Assembly (NCBI RefSeq): GCF_900169565.1
Contig: NZ_LT828648.1
Span: forward strand, 3,012,501-3,076,500
Length of the DNA: 64,000 bases
Source: Nitrospira japonica
GTDB taxonomy: Bacteria > Nitrospirota > Nitrospiria > Nitrospirales > Nitrospiraceae
Direction: 5' to 3'
The position numbers and the translations under genes are program-made. Numbering within the stretch: position 1 is the first letter of the stretch; each line of letters starts with the position of its first letter. The notes under the pieces are model-generated. The model had not been told where the DNA came from. It saw nothing but the letters and a program-made list of their open reading frames with translations, and made no database searches. Shown here piece after piece: positions 7,844 to 16,288 of this stretch.

Positions 7844-10111
7844 CTACAGGGCATATTGAATGGAACCAATAAACATGCGGGGGATATCGACATTCAATGA
7901 AAAGCGATCGTTGAGCGTGCCACCGTACAAGTAATCGTTTGCCAGGTTATAGGCGTTGAGCTGAAAGCTCAGCCGGGATTCCAAAATTGACGGCCGATAC
8001 CGAACCATGGCGTCGACGCGCGCTTGGCTCGGTAGGTAAAACGTGTTTGTGTTATCGCCCGCCCGCTTGTCCTGGACAAAGACACCGGCTCCAAGACTGA
8101 GGCCTTGCCAGAGTCTGGCCTGCGGTTCATAGCGGGCCCAGAGGCTGCCAGCGTTCGTCGGAACATTCCAGAGCCGCTTGCCTTCGTTATCGCCGGTCAG
8201 GGATCGAGCATCCGTATAGGCATAGGTCATCACCAAACTGAGCCCCTGAGCAATCTGTCCGGATACGTCGACTTCGATGCCCTTACTGCGGGCTTCTCCG
8301 ATGGGCGTCGAAAACGGCAGGCCTGCCACGGGAACGGCCATATTTTGCTTGGTCAACTGATAGACCGCCACACTGGAATGGAGCCGTCCCCCGAAGAACG
8401 AGGTCTTGACGCCGCCCTCGAACTGCTCCCCGATCTCGGGTTTGAGCGTGTTCCCCGACGCGTCGAACGCGGCATTGGCAGCGCCCAATGATTGGGCGTA
8501 GTTCCCGTAGAAGGACAACCACTCCCACGGCTGATAGACGATCCCCGCGCGCGGGCTGAAGCGTGAGTTATTGATCGTCTTCACGGCGGCTGCTGCGGAC
8601 GCCAACGACTGATCGGTGCCGAACGCGGTGCCGGTACCTTGTGATGCCCAGTCATAGCGTCCGCCGCCCAAGAGGTGCAGTTTGTCGAAGAGCGTGATTT
8701 GGTCTTGCGCATAGAGACCAGTCCAATCAACCTTTTGATCGATGAAAAAATTGTAGGGCTGCAGCGATTGATTGTTGGTGCTGTACTGGGGAGTGAAGAT
8801 ATTGATCGGGGATGCGTCCGCGCTGATGGAGTTAACCTTTGCAAAGTTGCCATAGTATTCCCACCCGGCCAGCATCTTGTGAGCAAGTGGCCCGGTGACA
8901 AACTTGCCTGTGAGATCGACCGTGCCCATGTATGTATTGTTCACGGCATTACCCCGATAAAAGCCCCGCTGCAACTCGCCCGTCAGCTCATTGAGGCTTG
9001 TCCCGAATGTTTGGGGATCGCCCACATTTCTCCGAAAGTAGTTGAAGCGGGCGCGTGCCTGCCAGTCAGCCGTGAACGCATGGGTCAGGCTAGCGACGGA
9101 ATTGTAAACGTCCATCCGGACCTTGTCCGTCGGTTCCCCTAAAAATCGAGACCTCGGGAGTGGCGCCGGCCCCGTCCCAAGGGCCACGATGCCGTAATCC
9201 TCGCGCGTCCCTTCTCCTGAATACATGAAATCGACGTCGAGCTGCGTCCGCTCTGTCACTCTCCAGGTCACGGTCGGAGCGGCGAAGGTTCGAGTATGAA
9301 ACCCAAAGTCGCGATAGGACTCCTTATTCAAATACTCAAAGTTGATCCGATAGAGAAGCGTGCCGCTTTGGTTTAGTTTGCCGGTCGCATCGGCAAGTGT
9401 TTGATACTCGGCATAGGAGCCGAAACGCTGTTGGAGCGAATAATAGGACTCCGCTTGAGGCCGCTTAGTGACCAGATTGATCATGCCCCCCGGCTCGACG
9501 CGACCGTAGAGGTTCGCTGCGGCGCCTTTCACTACTTCGACTCGCTCAATGTTGGCCAAACTAAGCCGGACAGCGGGAACGCGGAATCCGTCACGGTACG
9601 ACACGTACCCAGTATTGAACCCACGAATCATGAATTCTTCGGCGAGGCCGCCGAATGTAAAGCCCGGAAAGACGCCGCTGACATTCTTGACCGCATCACC
9701 GATCTGGATTGCCTGTTGGTCCCGGAGGACTGCGCGGGGCACCACCTGAACGGCGATGGGTGTCTGCATGATCGGCACGTTGCTGCGATTGGCTGTAGAT
9801 GCGTTCTCGCGGGTATAGCTGGGATCATCGGGAGCATCCTGATCGCGAAAGATGGGCGTCCTGACATCAATGACATGCACTTCCGGGAGTTCCATCGCGT
9901 CCGGCGTCATTTCAGTCATAGCGCGATCCGCCGGACCGTCGCCCAGCGGAACTTCCTGTGCATACAGTCCGGTCGCAGCGGCGATGTAAACCGAACCGCC
10001 TGCCACCAGCGCCGCCAGTAGGAGAGTTCGGCTCGAGCCTGGTGTTGAAGAGATAAAAAGGGAACGGTTCAAGCTGAGAAAATGAACGGACGGTCGGATA
10101 GGTCGAGGCAT
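7844..10111 (-). CDS. TonB-dependent siderophore-type receptor
   Basis: This 755-residue outer-membrane receptor of the FhuE/FpvA type has a signal peptide, a plug (about 100-220) with QTPIAVQVVPRAVLRDQQ, MIRGFNTGYVSYRDG and VEVVKGAAANLYGRVEPGG, and a long barrel ending IGSIQYAL. The plug wording is characteristic of the TonB-siderophor family, which imports ferric siderophores or similar chelates. No N-terminal STN signalling domain is visible. AAAGGAA lies 6 bases before ATG 10111. On its strand it is preceded by two small His/Cys-rich genes and followed by the PepSY membrane protein. I see no clear Fur box in front of it, so iron control is not shown. Confidence 0.92.
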   Translation of the reverse strand: MPRPIRPSVHFLSLNRSLFISSTPGSSRTLLLAALVAGGSVYIAAATGLYAQEVPLGDGPADRAMTEMTPDAMELPEVHVIDVRTPIFRDQDAPDDPSYTRENASTANRSNVPIMQTPIAVQVVPRAVLRDQQAIQIGDAVKNVSGVFPGFTFGGLAEEFMIRGFNTGYVSYRDGFRVPAVRLSLANIERVEVVKGAAANLYGRVEPGGMINLVTKRPQAESYYSLQQRFGSYAEYQTLADATGKLNQSGTLLYRINFEYLNKESYRDFGFHTRTFAAPTVTWRVTERTQLDVDFMYSGEGTREDYGIVALGTGPAPLPRSRFLGEPTDKVRMDVYNSVASLTHAFTADWQARARFNYFRRNVGDPQTFGTSLNELTGELQRGFYRGNAVNNTYMGTVDLTGKFVTGPLAHKMLAGWEYYGNFAKVNSISADASPINIFTPQYSTNNQSLQPYNFFIDQKVDWTGLYAQDQITLFDKLHLLGGGRYDWASQGTGTAFGTDQSLASAAAAVKTINNSRFSPRAGIVYQPWEWLSFYGNYAQSLGAANAAFDASGNTLKPEIGEQFEGGVKTSFFGGRLHSSVAVYQLTKQNMAVPVAGLPFSTPIGEARSKGIEVDVSGQIAQGLSLVMTYAYTDARSLTGDNEGKRLWNVPTNAGSLWARYEPQARLWQGLSLGAGVFVQDKRAGDNTNTFYLPSQARVDAMVRYRPSILESRLSFQLNAYNLANDYLYGGTLNDRFSLNVDIPRMFIGSIQYAL

Positions 10112-10285
10112 AATTTCCTTTACACAGCGTCCGATTCGCGTCGGAGCTCATTCGGTCATGCTGAACACGGGACCATGGCGCAGCTCGGCAGACTCGGATT
10201 CGTGCCGATCCGAACGTATGACACCCTTGGCTGCCGCCATTTCGGCGGAAGGTCAGGGTGGATCCCGCAATCTGGTCAGTTGAAC

Positions 10286-10687
10286 TTAGTAGCTGAGGAA
10301 CGGAGGACCGCGGCCGTGGGCAGCAATCAGCGGCCGGCGGCCAAAGGAGACGACAAGTAGGAACAATGGCACGAAGAACGATACGAGGATCGGTAGGCGA
10401 GGAACTTCAGGCAGCGTGTACGCGTTGACATCTTTGCAGACTGAACAGGCCCACGCCACCAATGGCGCAACATTAAATCGTCCATGATTACAATGCGCAT
10501 GATCATTCGCACTATGAAGATGAACCGTACGATCTGCCGTTAGCTCAAGATCAAAAAAGCAGGCTTCCGAGATGGTTCCAGCGATGAGGCGGATGCCGAT
10601 GAGGAGGCAGGCTAATAAAAAAACAGGTAAGGCTTTCCGACCTTCTCGGGTGTGCCTATGCAAATACCGCAGAAGGTCCGTCACCAC
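10286..10687 (-). CDS. Small His/Cys-containing membrane protein, DUF2946-like (copy 3)
   Basis: This 133-residue protein has a hydrophobic segment at about 20-37, a His/Cys stretch (HLHSANDHAHCNHG), a C-x2-C pair (ACSVCKD), a second hydrophobic segment (about 95-113) and the C-terminal RGPPFLSY. The order of elements and the RGPP tail match copies 1, 2 and 4, although overall similarity looks low. AAGGA precedes two adjacent GTG codons at 10687 and 10684; either may be the start. It lies upstream of the siderophore-type receptor on the same strand, mirroring the arrangement of the plus-strand operon. Confidence 0.6.
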   Translation of the reverse strand: MVTDLLRYLHRHTREGRKALPVFLLACLLIGIRLIAGTISEACFFDLELTADRTVHLHSANDHAHCNHGRFNVAPLVAWACSVCKDVNAYTLPEVPRLPILVSFFVPLFLLVVSFGRRPLIAAHGRGPPFLSY

Positions 10688-10995
10688 GTATCCTTATGTC
10701 CGGCGTTGACTACCAGAAGGCCTCCGCTTCGAGCGTCCCTGAAGGGCCGGGGCCCGGAGGGAGGCACCTCCGGCACCCCGGACAGATCCGGAAGAAGAGT
10801 GCGCAACTCCCGGACCTGGGAACGAACAGCATCCATCACTTCTTGTTTTGCCCTTACAGACTCCGCCCACAGATGTTCTCTCTAGAGATTTGGAGAGGAC
10901 GCAATAATAAACGTGAATCTGATCATCAGTTCCTCGGTGGCGACGTGCCACCCATGAGAAGTAATTGCAGCTAGGTCAAACGTTGAAGATTTCTG
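10688..10995. other. Intergenic region between two small paralogue-like genes
   Basis: No convincing coding frame is seen here. A GC-rich stretch with several short inverted GGCC/CCGG elements lies around 10740-10800 and could form secondary structure. It may hold a second promoter for the receptor operon. Confidence 0.4.
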
Positions 10996-11325
10996 CTAAG
11001 TGGAAGGCTGAAGAGGGGGACCGCGGGGGTGAATTCTTTCGGTCTGACGGACTGAAGTGATTATGGTCCTCGGTAGCAGTTCTTGAAACCCAACCGTCTT
11101 AGCCGTCACGGACGGAGGTTGAGAAATCAGCGCTGCATGGGACGTCGCTTGGCAATACCAGGCACAGAGTGTTGAATGAGAGGAGTTTTGCTTATGATGA
11201 TTATGTCCGACATTCGATACAGTATGAGTAAAGAGGCAGCCAGTGGATAACCCTGCGAGGGCGACATAAAGCAGGACCACAAAGCCCGCAAGGACGGTAC
11301 AAACGTGCTTTCGAGATGAAATCAT
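10996..11325 (-). CDS. Small His/Cys-rich membrane-anchored protein, DUF2946-like (copy 4)
   Basis: This 109-residue protein has an N-terminal membrane segment (VLAGFVVLLYVALAGLS), a His-rich part (VGHNHHKQNSSHS), the motif LCAWYCQ (C-x3-C), which is close to LCNWSCQ of copy 2, and RGPPLQPS at the C-terminus. The shared motif and tail make common descent with copy 2 likely. It is the first gene of the minus-strand receptor operon and lies directly left of the prophage. Metal binding is inferred from composition and context. Confidence 0.65.
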   Translation of the reverse strand: MISSRKHVCTVLAGFVVLLYVALAGLSTGCLFTHTVSNVGHNHHKQNSSHSTLCAWYCQATSHAALISQPPSVTAKTVGFQELLPRTIITSVRQTERIHPRGPPLQPST

Positions 11326-11363
11326 AAGACGCTACGTGCCACCTATACGCTGATCGCTATAGC

Positions 11364-11377
11364 TTGTCTACAGACAA
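11364..11377. promoter_or_regulatory. Palindrome upstream of the minus-strand metal operon
   Basis: TTGTCTACAGACAA has perfect 6-base arms around a 2-base centre and sits about 39 bases upstream of the start of copy 4. It is a reasonable operator for a dimeric regulator, but no known box is matched. Confidence 0.35.
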
Positions 11378-11505
11378 ATGACGACGAATGACCAAGAGAC
11401 TTCTGCACAAGAAAGCACAAGCAATCACTCATGACTAGATAGCTGATACTTCTCAGGCTTGCAAATCGTGTAACTTTTCCGGCCCTATTCCTCAGATGCT
11501 TCTAA

Positions 11506-11676
11506 CCCTAGTACCGGTACGTATTTGTCGTCAAAATTCGGCTTTTTTCGCTCGAACCTAACTCATCTGGTCTTTGCGTTGCCTCTCCAGCCCTAGTCCC
11601 GTCATTTGATTTATTTCGGAATGCTCTGCTTTATTTCTCCGCTTGTATTCACCCCGATGTCCCTAGCTGTCCCTAG
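11506..11676. repeat. CCCTAG repeat cluster in the region before the phage Rep operon
   Basis: CCCTAG occurs at 11506, 11591, 11661 and 11671. The last two are part of a tandem TGTCCCTAGC repeat (11658-11677) flanked by GATGTCC and GGACACATC, giving a dyad. This 440-base region has no gene and lies immediately upstream of the Rep operon, so it may be an operator or replication origin of the phage. Confidence 0.4.
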
Positions 11677-11768
11677 CAGGACACATCTGGCCTGAACAGG
11701 GTTCTATTCAGTAGAGCATGAATTTACTAAGCTCCGCGCCAACCTCGTGCGTGAGAAGGGGGATTCGA

Positions 11769-12074
11769 ATGAAGGCATTGCTGAACGTGAAAGAATTGGC
11801 GAGCGCCCTCGGAGTCAGTGTCAAGTCTGTCCAGCGGGCCTATCGAAGGAAAGAGATTCCCGTGCAGTGGTTATGTCGCACAGCGCTCTTCGATCTCGAT
11901 GACGTGCGCCGCGCGATGACCCTCAATGGTGAACGACGCTTCGAAGCTCCTGTGGGAAGCACTGATGAGTCCGGCGCTGCCGGCGGCGCCAGCCGGCGGC
12001 GCGCGGGGTCGAACAGCCCCCGAACGGTAAAACGGGGGCGTAAATTCCAACCGAGTACACGGAGGCGTTCATGA
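11769..12074 (+). CDS. Phage helix-turn-helix DNA-binding protein
   Basis: This 101-residue protein begins MKALLNVKELASALGVSVKSV and continues with a winged-HTH (excisionase/MerR-like) fold over about 1-55, where a helix reads out DNA and FDLDDVRRAM closes the domain. The rest is Arg/Ser-rich and probably disordered. GAAGGGGG lies 6 bases before ATG 11769; the longer frame from 11718 lacks such a site. Its end overlaps the rep start by four bases (ATGA). It probably controls the replication operon or assists Rep. Confidence 0.75.
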   Translation: MKALLNVKELASALGVSVKSVQRAYRRKEIPVQWLCRTALFDLDDVRRAMTLNGERRFEAPVGSTDESGAAGGASRRRAGSNSPRTVKRGRKFQPSTRRRS

Positions 12075-13105
12075 GTTGGACCTGTTTGGTTGGCTGGCTG
12101 CGATTCACGGTTCCGCAAGCGATTGTCGATGAAGTGATGACGCTCATGGGAGGCGACTGGGTGGCCGATGAGAAAGGCTTTCTCGGCTATGGACGCAGTT
12201 GGATCTGTCGCGGACAGACCGGCGGCTACGGCCGCATCGGGACCGGTGCGAAACGGGCCCCCCAGGAAGTGCACGTGGATCTCTCGCAAGAACTACTCAG
12301 CGGCTGGACCTATCAACAATTTCAGGCGGTGGCGCAATGGGTCTTCGCGAAAGACGGGCATTTCGGACGCCTGGATGTGGCGCTCGATGATCGCAGTGGG
12401 ATCATCGATGTGGACGGGATCTATGTTGCCGTGGTGGCCGGCCACTGTGTGTCCCACTTCCGCAAATCACAGCTCATTGCCGGCCTTGATGTGGGGTCTG
12501 GCGCGGACACCGGCAAGACCCTCTGCATGGGGTCCCGGCAGTCCGATACCTACCTGCGCATCTACGATAAAGCGGCCCAACAGCAGAGCAAAGGGATCGT
12601 GGTGGAGGGTCCGTGGGTCCGGTGGGAAATGGAATGGAAAGACGAACGGGCCCAGGCCGTGGGCTTGGCCCTGTCCGTCCTCGATCAGGAGCGGTTTCAG
12701 GCCTATATCGTCGGCGTGTTCCGTACGGCCCTCGATTTCCGAGACTGCACGCGGGCCGATGATCCCAAAGATCGCTACCACGCCCCCCTTTTACCCTGGT
12801 GGAAGACCCTGACCGAGGGCATGCAGCGGGCCAAGTTGGAGGTGGTGAAGGCGGTGAAGAAGATCGAAGACGTGAAGCAATGGGCGGCGAAAAGCCTCTC
12901 CCCCATGCTGGGGTTGCTGTGTGTGCATCCGGAAGCCGGTGAACGCTGGTTAGTCAGCACCATTATCGAAGGAGTGGAACGATGGCGCGCCAAGCATTAC
13001 GCGCTCTTGGCCAAAGGCCAAGACGCCCAACAAGTTCTGAAGAAGGTCCGGTGGTGGAAGCCGACCGACGGCTTCGCTGCCGGCTGTGCGAGCACGGCAC
13101 CCTAA
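12071..13105 (+). CDS. Phage rolling-circle replication initiation protein (Rep)
   Basis: This 344-residue protein resembles the replication-initiation-factor family (PF02486) of filamentous phages. Signs are GRLDVALDD (R-x-D-x-A-x-D strand) near residue 95-103, YLRIYDKAAQ near 160 and WVRWEMEWK near 190, followed by a helical C-terminus. Such proteins nick the plus origin through a tyrosine and start rolling-circle synthesis. GGAGG precedes ATG 12071 and the start overlaps the HTH gene. The zinc-ribbon gene begins inside its 3' end. Confidence 0.88.
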   Translation: MSWTCLVGWLRFTVPQAIVDEVMTLMGGDWVADEKGFLGYGRSWICRGQTGGYGRIGTGAKRAPQEVHVDLSQELLSGWTYQQFQAVAQWVFAKDGHFGRLDVALDDRSGIIDVDGIYVAVVAGHCVSHFRKSQLIAGLDVGSGADTGKTLCMGSRQSDTYLRIYDKAAQQQSKGIVVEGPWVRWEMEWKDERAQAVGLALSVLDQERFQAYIVGVFRTALDFRDCTRADDPKDRYHAPLLPWWKTLTEGMQRAKLEVVKAVKKIEDVKQWAAKSLSPMLGLLCVHPEAGERWLVSTIIEGVERWRAKHYALLAKGQDAQQVLKKVRWWKPTDGFAAGCASTAP

Positions 13106-13224
13106 GGCTCTACATGTGCGGGCCTCGGTTGCGGGGCCGGTGTCGGAGTTGTGGCACCGTGTTCGTCTTTTTATGGTCCCACCTCCAGCAAGGCTGGTTC
13201 CGGTGGGACGGAAGGGAGCGCTGA
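13051..13224 (+). CDS. Small phage zinc-ribbon protein
   Basis: The frame encodes about 57 residues with two C-x2-C knuckles (CRLCEHG and CRSCGTV) separated by about 17 residues, forming a zinc ribbon. GTG 13051 is chosen because AAGG lies just upstream and the product then starts shortly before the ribbon; a start at 12982 would overlap rep by 124 bases. Its stop overlaps the next gene closely. A nucleic-acid-binding role in replication is inferred from its position between Rep and the ssDNA-binding-like gene. Confidence 0.65.
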   Translation: MVEADRRLRCRLCEHGTLRLYMCGPRLRGRCRSCGTVFVFLWSHLQQGWFRWDGRER

Positions 13225-13225
13225 G

Positions 13226-13516
13226 ATGTCCAGATTCGTGGGGCACTGTGTGGTCATGGGGGTCAAATCCCGACCCAGTCAAGACGGCAAACGGATCTTT
13301 CGCAATGCCGTGCTCTACTTCGAGGAGGATACGTCCACCCTCGAAGCGAGCGTGTCCGAAGACCATGAGCATCTCTACAAGCTCATGGAGGCCAACAAGA
13401 TGAAGCCCTGTCAGATTACAGTGAATCTGCGGGAATTCAAAGGGCAACGGTTTCTCGATGTGACGGGCTATCAGCCGGGACTCGTGGCACCTGGGGCCAA
13501 GGGCCCGGAGAAGTAG
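13226..13516 (+). CDS. Phage single-stranded DNA-binding-like protein (gene V analogue)
   Basis: This protein is 96 residues, small and rich in beta-strand patterns: MSRFVGHCVVMGVKSRPS, FRNAVLYFEED, KPCQITVNLREFKGQRFLDV. Size, order after Rep and strand content fit the inovirus proteins that coat the single-stranded genome before assembly. I cannot demonstrate an OB fold from sequence alone. ATG 13226 begins two bases after the stop of the zinc-ribbon gene, and the preceding part of the longer frame (from 13151) is just the other frame of that gene. Confidence 0.65.
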   Translation: MSRFVGHCVVMGVKSRPSQDGKRIFRNAVLYFEEDTSTLEASVSEDHEHLYKLMEANKMKPCQITVNLREFKGQRFLDVTGYQPGLVAPGAKGPEK

Positions 13517-13540
13517 AGCCAATCATGAAGGGAGACAGGC

Positions 13541-13636
13541 ATGACATGGACCGATCCGGGGATCGCCGAGCAGTTTCTCTTCGCCTGCCTGCTGATCCTC
13601 CTGTTCATGACCGGCATCGGAGTGGGGCGATCGTAG
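13541..13636 (+). CDS. Tiny phage single-pass membrane protein (31 aa)
   Basis: A 31-codon frame begins at ATG 13541 after AAGGGAG. It has a short polar N-terminus (MTWTDPGIAEQ), then one hydrophobic helix (FLFACLLILLFMTGIGVG) and ends in RS. It corresponds in size and place to the small minor virion proteins (pVII/pIX type) upstream of the adsorption protein of filamentous phages. It is too short for normal gene calling. The longer frame from 13525 covers the same DNA in another phase and is unlikely to be translated from its start. Confidence 0.65.
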   Translation: MTWTDPGIAEQFLFACLLILLFMTGIGVGRS

Positions 13637-13638
13637 CA

Positions 13639-14862
13639 TTGAGCCTGTATCTGCTCCTGATCGGGGTGATGGCCTGGGTCTGGGCCGTCACCCCGGCCTT
13701 CGCCTTGGTCAGTGCCACCGGCTATGTCCGGGTGGCCACGGACTCCTCCAAACTCCTCTATCTCGGGGCCAACCGGGCGGCCTTGCTCTCGACGGTGGCC
13801 CAAGCGGCGGCGGTCACCTCACCGGCCTCGGTGGCCGTGCGGCTCGTGACCGGGCCGATCGGCTGGGCCGCGCTCGGGGTGTCTGTCGGCTTGGCCCTCT
13901 ATCAGATGCACTACAGCGATACGGAACTGCAGGCGGTCAAGCAAGCGGCGGCCCCATCCAACTTGCAGACCGGTACGGGCCTCGTCCTTCCCAACGGTGC
14001 CGCGCTGGAAACGGCCCAATCCTGTCTCTATCCCAGCTGTACGGCGGGACAAGCCCAGATTGTCACCGTGGCGATCCCCGGCAAGACCCAAGCCACGTGC
14101 GGATTGAATGTCCAACCGGTCGCGTTTCCGCTGGCGTGGTTCTCGAACTTGGGCGAAGCCTGGAATAGTGGCCGGAACAGCTGTGTGCAGACGTTCCGCT
14201 ATGTCTATGACGGAGCCTCGTCAAATAATCTCGTCCGGTCCGGCGTGGGCGTGGCCACGCCGCAACAAATTCAGGACTATGTCGCCGCACTCCCGGCCTC
14301 GGATCCGAAATCCATTGAGAGCAACACGACGCCGCTCGGACAAGGCGCGACCGCGACCCCTGCGGCGACGACGACGAGTACGGCGGTCTCGCCGACCGAG
14401 ATCCCGACGACGGTCAAGCCGGTCGGTCAAGTGGCGCCGACGGATGCCGTGGTGGATCCGAATGCCCCGAAACCCGCCGGCACCCAGACCGTCCCGGCCA
14501 CGCAAAATACCACCAGTACGACGACGACCACGACCAATCCGGATGGCTCCACCACGGAGGCCACGCAGGAGAGCGCCTCGGTGAGTTGTAGCGGCGCCGA
14601 CCATGATGCCCGTTCCTTCGGGTCAATCCTCCAAGCACACATCACGACCTGGCAGGGCTCGGGGCTGCTCAGTGCGCTCGCCATTCTGCAGACACTCACC
14701 TGGCCCGATGCCTTGCCGATCATCACGTTTACCTCGGCGACCTGGGGCACCCATCAGGTCGATTTCAATCAATGGGCCGCCGTCTTTACGGTCCTGCGAA
14801 CCCTCACCATCGCGGGAGCGGGGTTCGCGGCCTATCGGATCATCTTCGTAGGAGGCGCATGA
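13639..14862 (+). CDS. Phage adsorption / minor coat protein (pIII- or TspB-like)
   Basis: About 407 residues from a TTG at 13639, two bases after the stop of the tiny membrane gene. It has a signal peptide (LYLLLIGVMAWVWAVTPAFA), a hydrophobic region around residue 65-90, an N-terminal body with several Cys, a Thr/Pro-rich linker at about 235-330 and a C-terminal membrane anchor (AGAGFAAYRIIFVGG). Signal, linker and C-terminal anchor are the layout of filamentous-phage pIII, which binds the host pilus and ends virion assembly. The linker is strongly Thr-rich. The start codon is uncertain; a frame from 13525 is longer. Confidence 0.75.
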   Translation: MSLYLLLIGVMAWVWAVTPAFALVSATGYVRVATDSSKLLYLGANRAALLSTVAQAAAVTSPASVAVRLVTGPIGWAALGVSVGLALYQMHYSDTELQAVKQAAAPSNLQTGTGLVLPNGAALETAQSCLYPSCTAGQAQIVTVAIPGKTQATCGLNVQPVAFPLAWFSNLGEAWNSGRNSCVQTFRYVYDGASSNNLVRSGVGVATPQQIQDYVAALPASDPKSIESNTTPLGQGATATPAATTTSTAVSPTEIPTTVKPVGQVAPTDAVVDPNAPKPAGTQTVPATQNTTSTTTTTTNPDGSTTEATQESASVSCSGADHDARSFGSILQAHITTWQGSGLLSALAILQTLTWPDALPIITFTSATWGTHQVDFNQWAAVFTVLRTLTIAGAGFAAYRIIFVGGA

Positions 14863-15134
14863 CCGCCATCCTGAATCTCATCTACTGCTGGCTCCTCGAT
14901 CTGCTCGCGAAGCTCACGGACATTGCGCTCAATGCCTGGGATTCGGTGCTCGGGCCGGCGGATAGCATCTTAACTTCCATCGGCACGGGCAGCCTGACCG
15001 TCCCCGTGATTCCGGCCCAATATGCCTGGATCCTGGGGGCGACGGGGATGGCGCAAGCCGTGGCGATCATCGCGACCGCCATGCTCGTGCGGTTCACCCT
15101 GCAATCGGTCCCGTTTGTCCGGTGGGGCTCCTAA
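14859..15134 (+). CDS. Phage minor coat protein (pVI-like, DUF2523-type)
   Basis: This 91-residue protein has hydrophobic stretches at the N-terminus (LIYCWLLDLLAKL) and at about 55-80 (AWILGATGMAQAVAIIATAM). The C-terminal FTLQSVPFVRW and its position between the adsorption protein and Zot match DUF2523/pVI proteins that cap the virion. GGAGG lies before ATG 14859, and the start overlaps the preceding stop by four bases. The longer frame from 14772 is not needed. Confidence 0.75.
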   Translation: MTAILNLIYCWLLDLLAKLTDIALNAWDSVLGPADSILTSIGTGSLTVPVIPAQYAWILGATGMAQAVAIIATAMLVRFTLQSVPFVRWGS

Positions 15135-16285
15135 TGATTGAACTCCTTGAGGGCGTGCCAGGAGCCGGCAAGAGCTATCACGCGGTGGCCGAGTATCTCT
15201 TGCCCTGGGTCCGGAAGGGCCGCCGGATCTATGTCTATGTGGATGGCTTCTATCTCGACCGACTCGCCAAGTTCGAAGGCCGACCGCTAGAGGAATTAGA
15301 GAACCAAATCACCGTCTGGTCGTCTGGAGCCGAAGTCCTGGATCAGCTCACCAAAGTGGATCCCGGTTCAGCCGTCTTTATCGACGAGTGCCAGACCGTC
15401 TTCCGCGCGCAGCAGAAACTGAATGGGGAGATCCTCCGCTGGCTGGAGACGCATCGGCACTATGGCATCGATGTGCTCCTGATTTGCCAGGACTACCGCC
15501 AGGTGACCTCCGGCGTCACGCGCGTGGTCGAAATGACGACGAAGTTTCGCCGGCTCGATCGCTTCGGGTTTAAAAATCGCTATCAGGCCTTTGTGCGTGG
15601 GAATCCGGAGGAAATCGAAGTCATTCGCGGCTTCACGGGCACCTATGAGCCGACGGTCTACGCCTATTACGGATCCTATGCGACACCCACGAAGGAGGTG
15701 CGGCACGTGCGTTCGATCTTGCGTTCTCCTTCCATCATCCTTGGCGCGCTCGGTCTGTGTTCGGCCCTGGGCTGGTTTGTCTTCGGCGGCGGGACCTTCG
15801 GGAAAGGCACGGCACTCCCGCCACCGCCCGTCAGTGCTTCTCTCGCGGCCGTGCACGTGACATCCCAGCTGCACGAGCCCTCAGCTCCGCTGCCGGTCGT
15901 GCGGCCGATCCGGATTCAGGGCGGGATGAGCGATCCGCGACATGGGAGAGACGAATGGTTGTGGATCACCGACGACGGCCGGCTGCTCACGCTCGATGAG
16001 ATTGCGGCCGAATCCGGCGGGACGGTTCAGGCGGTCACGTCCCGAGGCGTGAAAGTCCTCAAGGGATCGGGCGTGCTCTGGGGCGGTACTGCGTCGACTC
16101 CGTCGGTGTCCGCAGGGTCGAGGCCCGAGCCGGTTCTCGCACCCAGTCGGCTGCCGACTCGCACGGATCTATTGGTCGCGCCGACATCGGCACGAGTGGG
16201 TCAGTCGGTCGGCGAGTCGCCGGATCTCGTGACGAGCGATCCCACGCATGAGGCAATGGGTCAAGGAACGGAAGGGTTGCCCTAA
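15134..16285 (+). CDS. Zot-family phage assembly ATPase (pI analogue)
   Basis: This 383-residue protein has an N-terminal P-loop ATPase with Walker A GVPGAGKSY (residues 7-15) and Walker B AVFIDECQ (near 83), then a transmembrane helix (IILGALGLCSALGWFVFGG, about 200-220) and a periplasmic C-terminal part. This is the layout of filamentous-phage pI/Zot, which drives virion extrusion through the envelope. The start overlaps the previous stop (TAATG). The name Zot does not imply a toxin here. This is the most diagnostic gene of the prophage. Confidence 0.93.
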   Translation: MIELLEGVPGAGKSYHAVAEYLLPWVRKGRRIYVYVDGFYLDRLAKFEGRPLEELENQITVWSSGAEVLDQLTKVDPGSAVFIDECQTVFRAQQKLNGEILRWLETHRHYGIDVLLICQDYRQVTSGVTRVVEMTTKFRRLDRFGFKNRYQAFVRGNPEEIEVIRGFTGTYEPTVYAYYGSYATPTKEVRHVRSILRSPSIILGALGLCSALGWFVFGGGTFGKGTALPPPPVSASLAAVHVTSQLHEPSAPLPVVRPIRIQGGMSDPRHGRDEWLWITDDGRLLTLDEIAAESGGTVQAVTSRGVKVLKGSGVLWGGTASTPSVSAGSRPEPVLAPSRLPTRTDLLVAPTSARVGQSVGESPDLVTSDPTHEAMGQGTEGLP

Positions 16286-16288
16286 GTC

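Noticed and set aside
10112..10285. Fur box before the siderophore-type receptor
   Set aside because: No sequence close to the GATAAT hexamer pattern was found.
11326..11768. Duplicate of the tRNA-Arg end as left attachment site
   Set aside because: I looked for the acceptor, anticodon and T-arm segments and found only trivial 7-base matches.
15134..16285. Zot as a toxin
   Set aside because: The P-loop, membrane helix and inovirus context identify a virion assembly ATPase; no evidence for enterotoxin activity.
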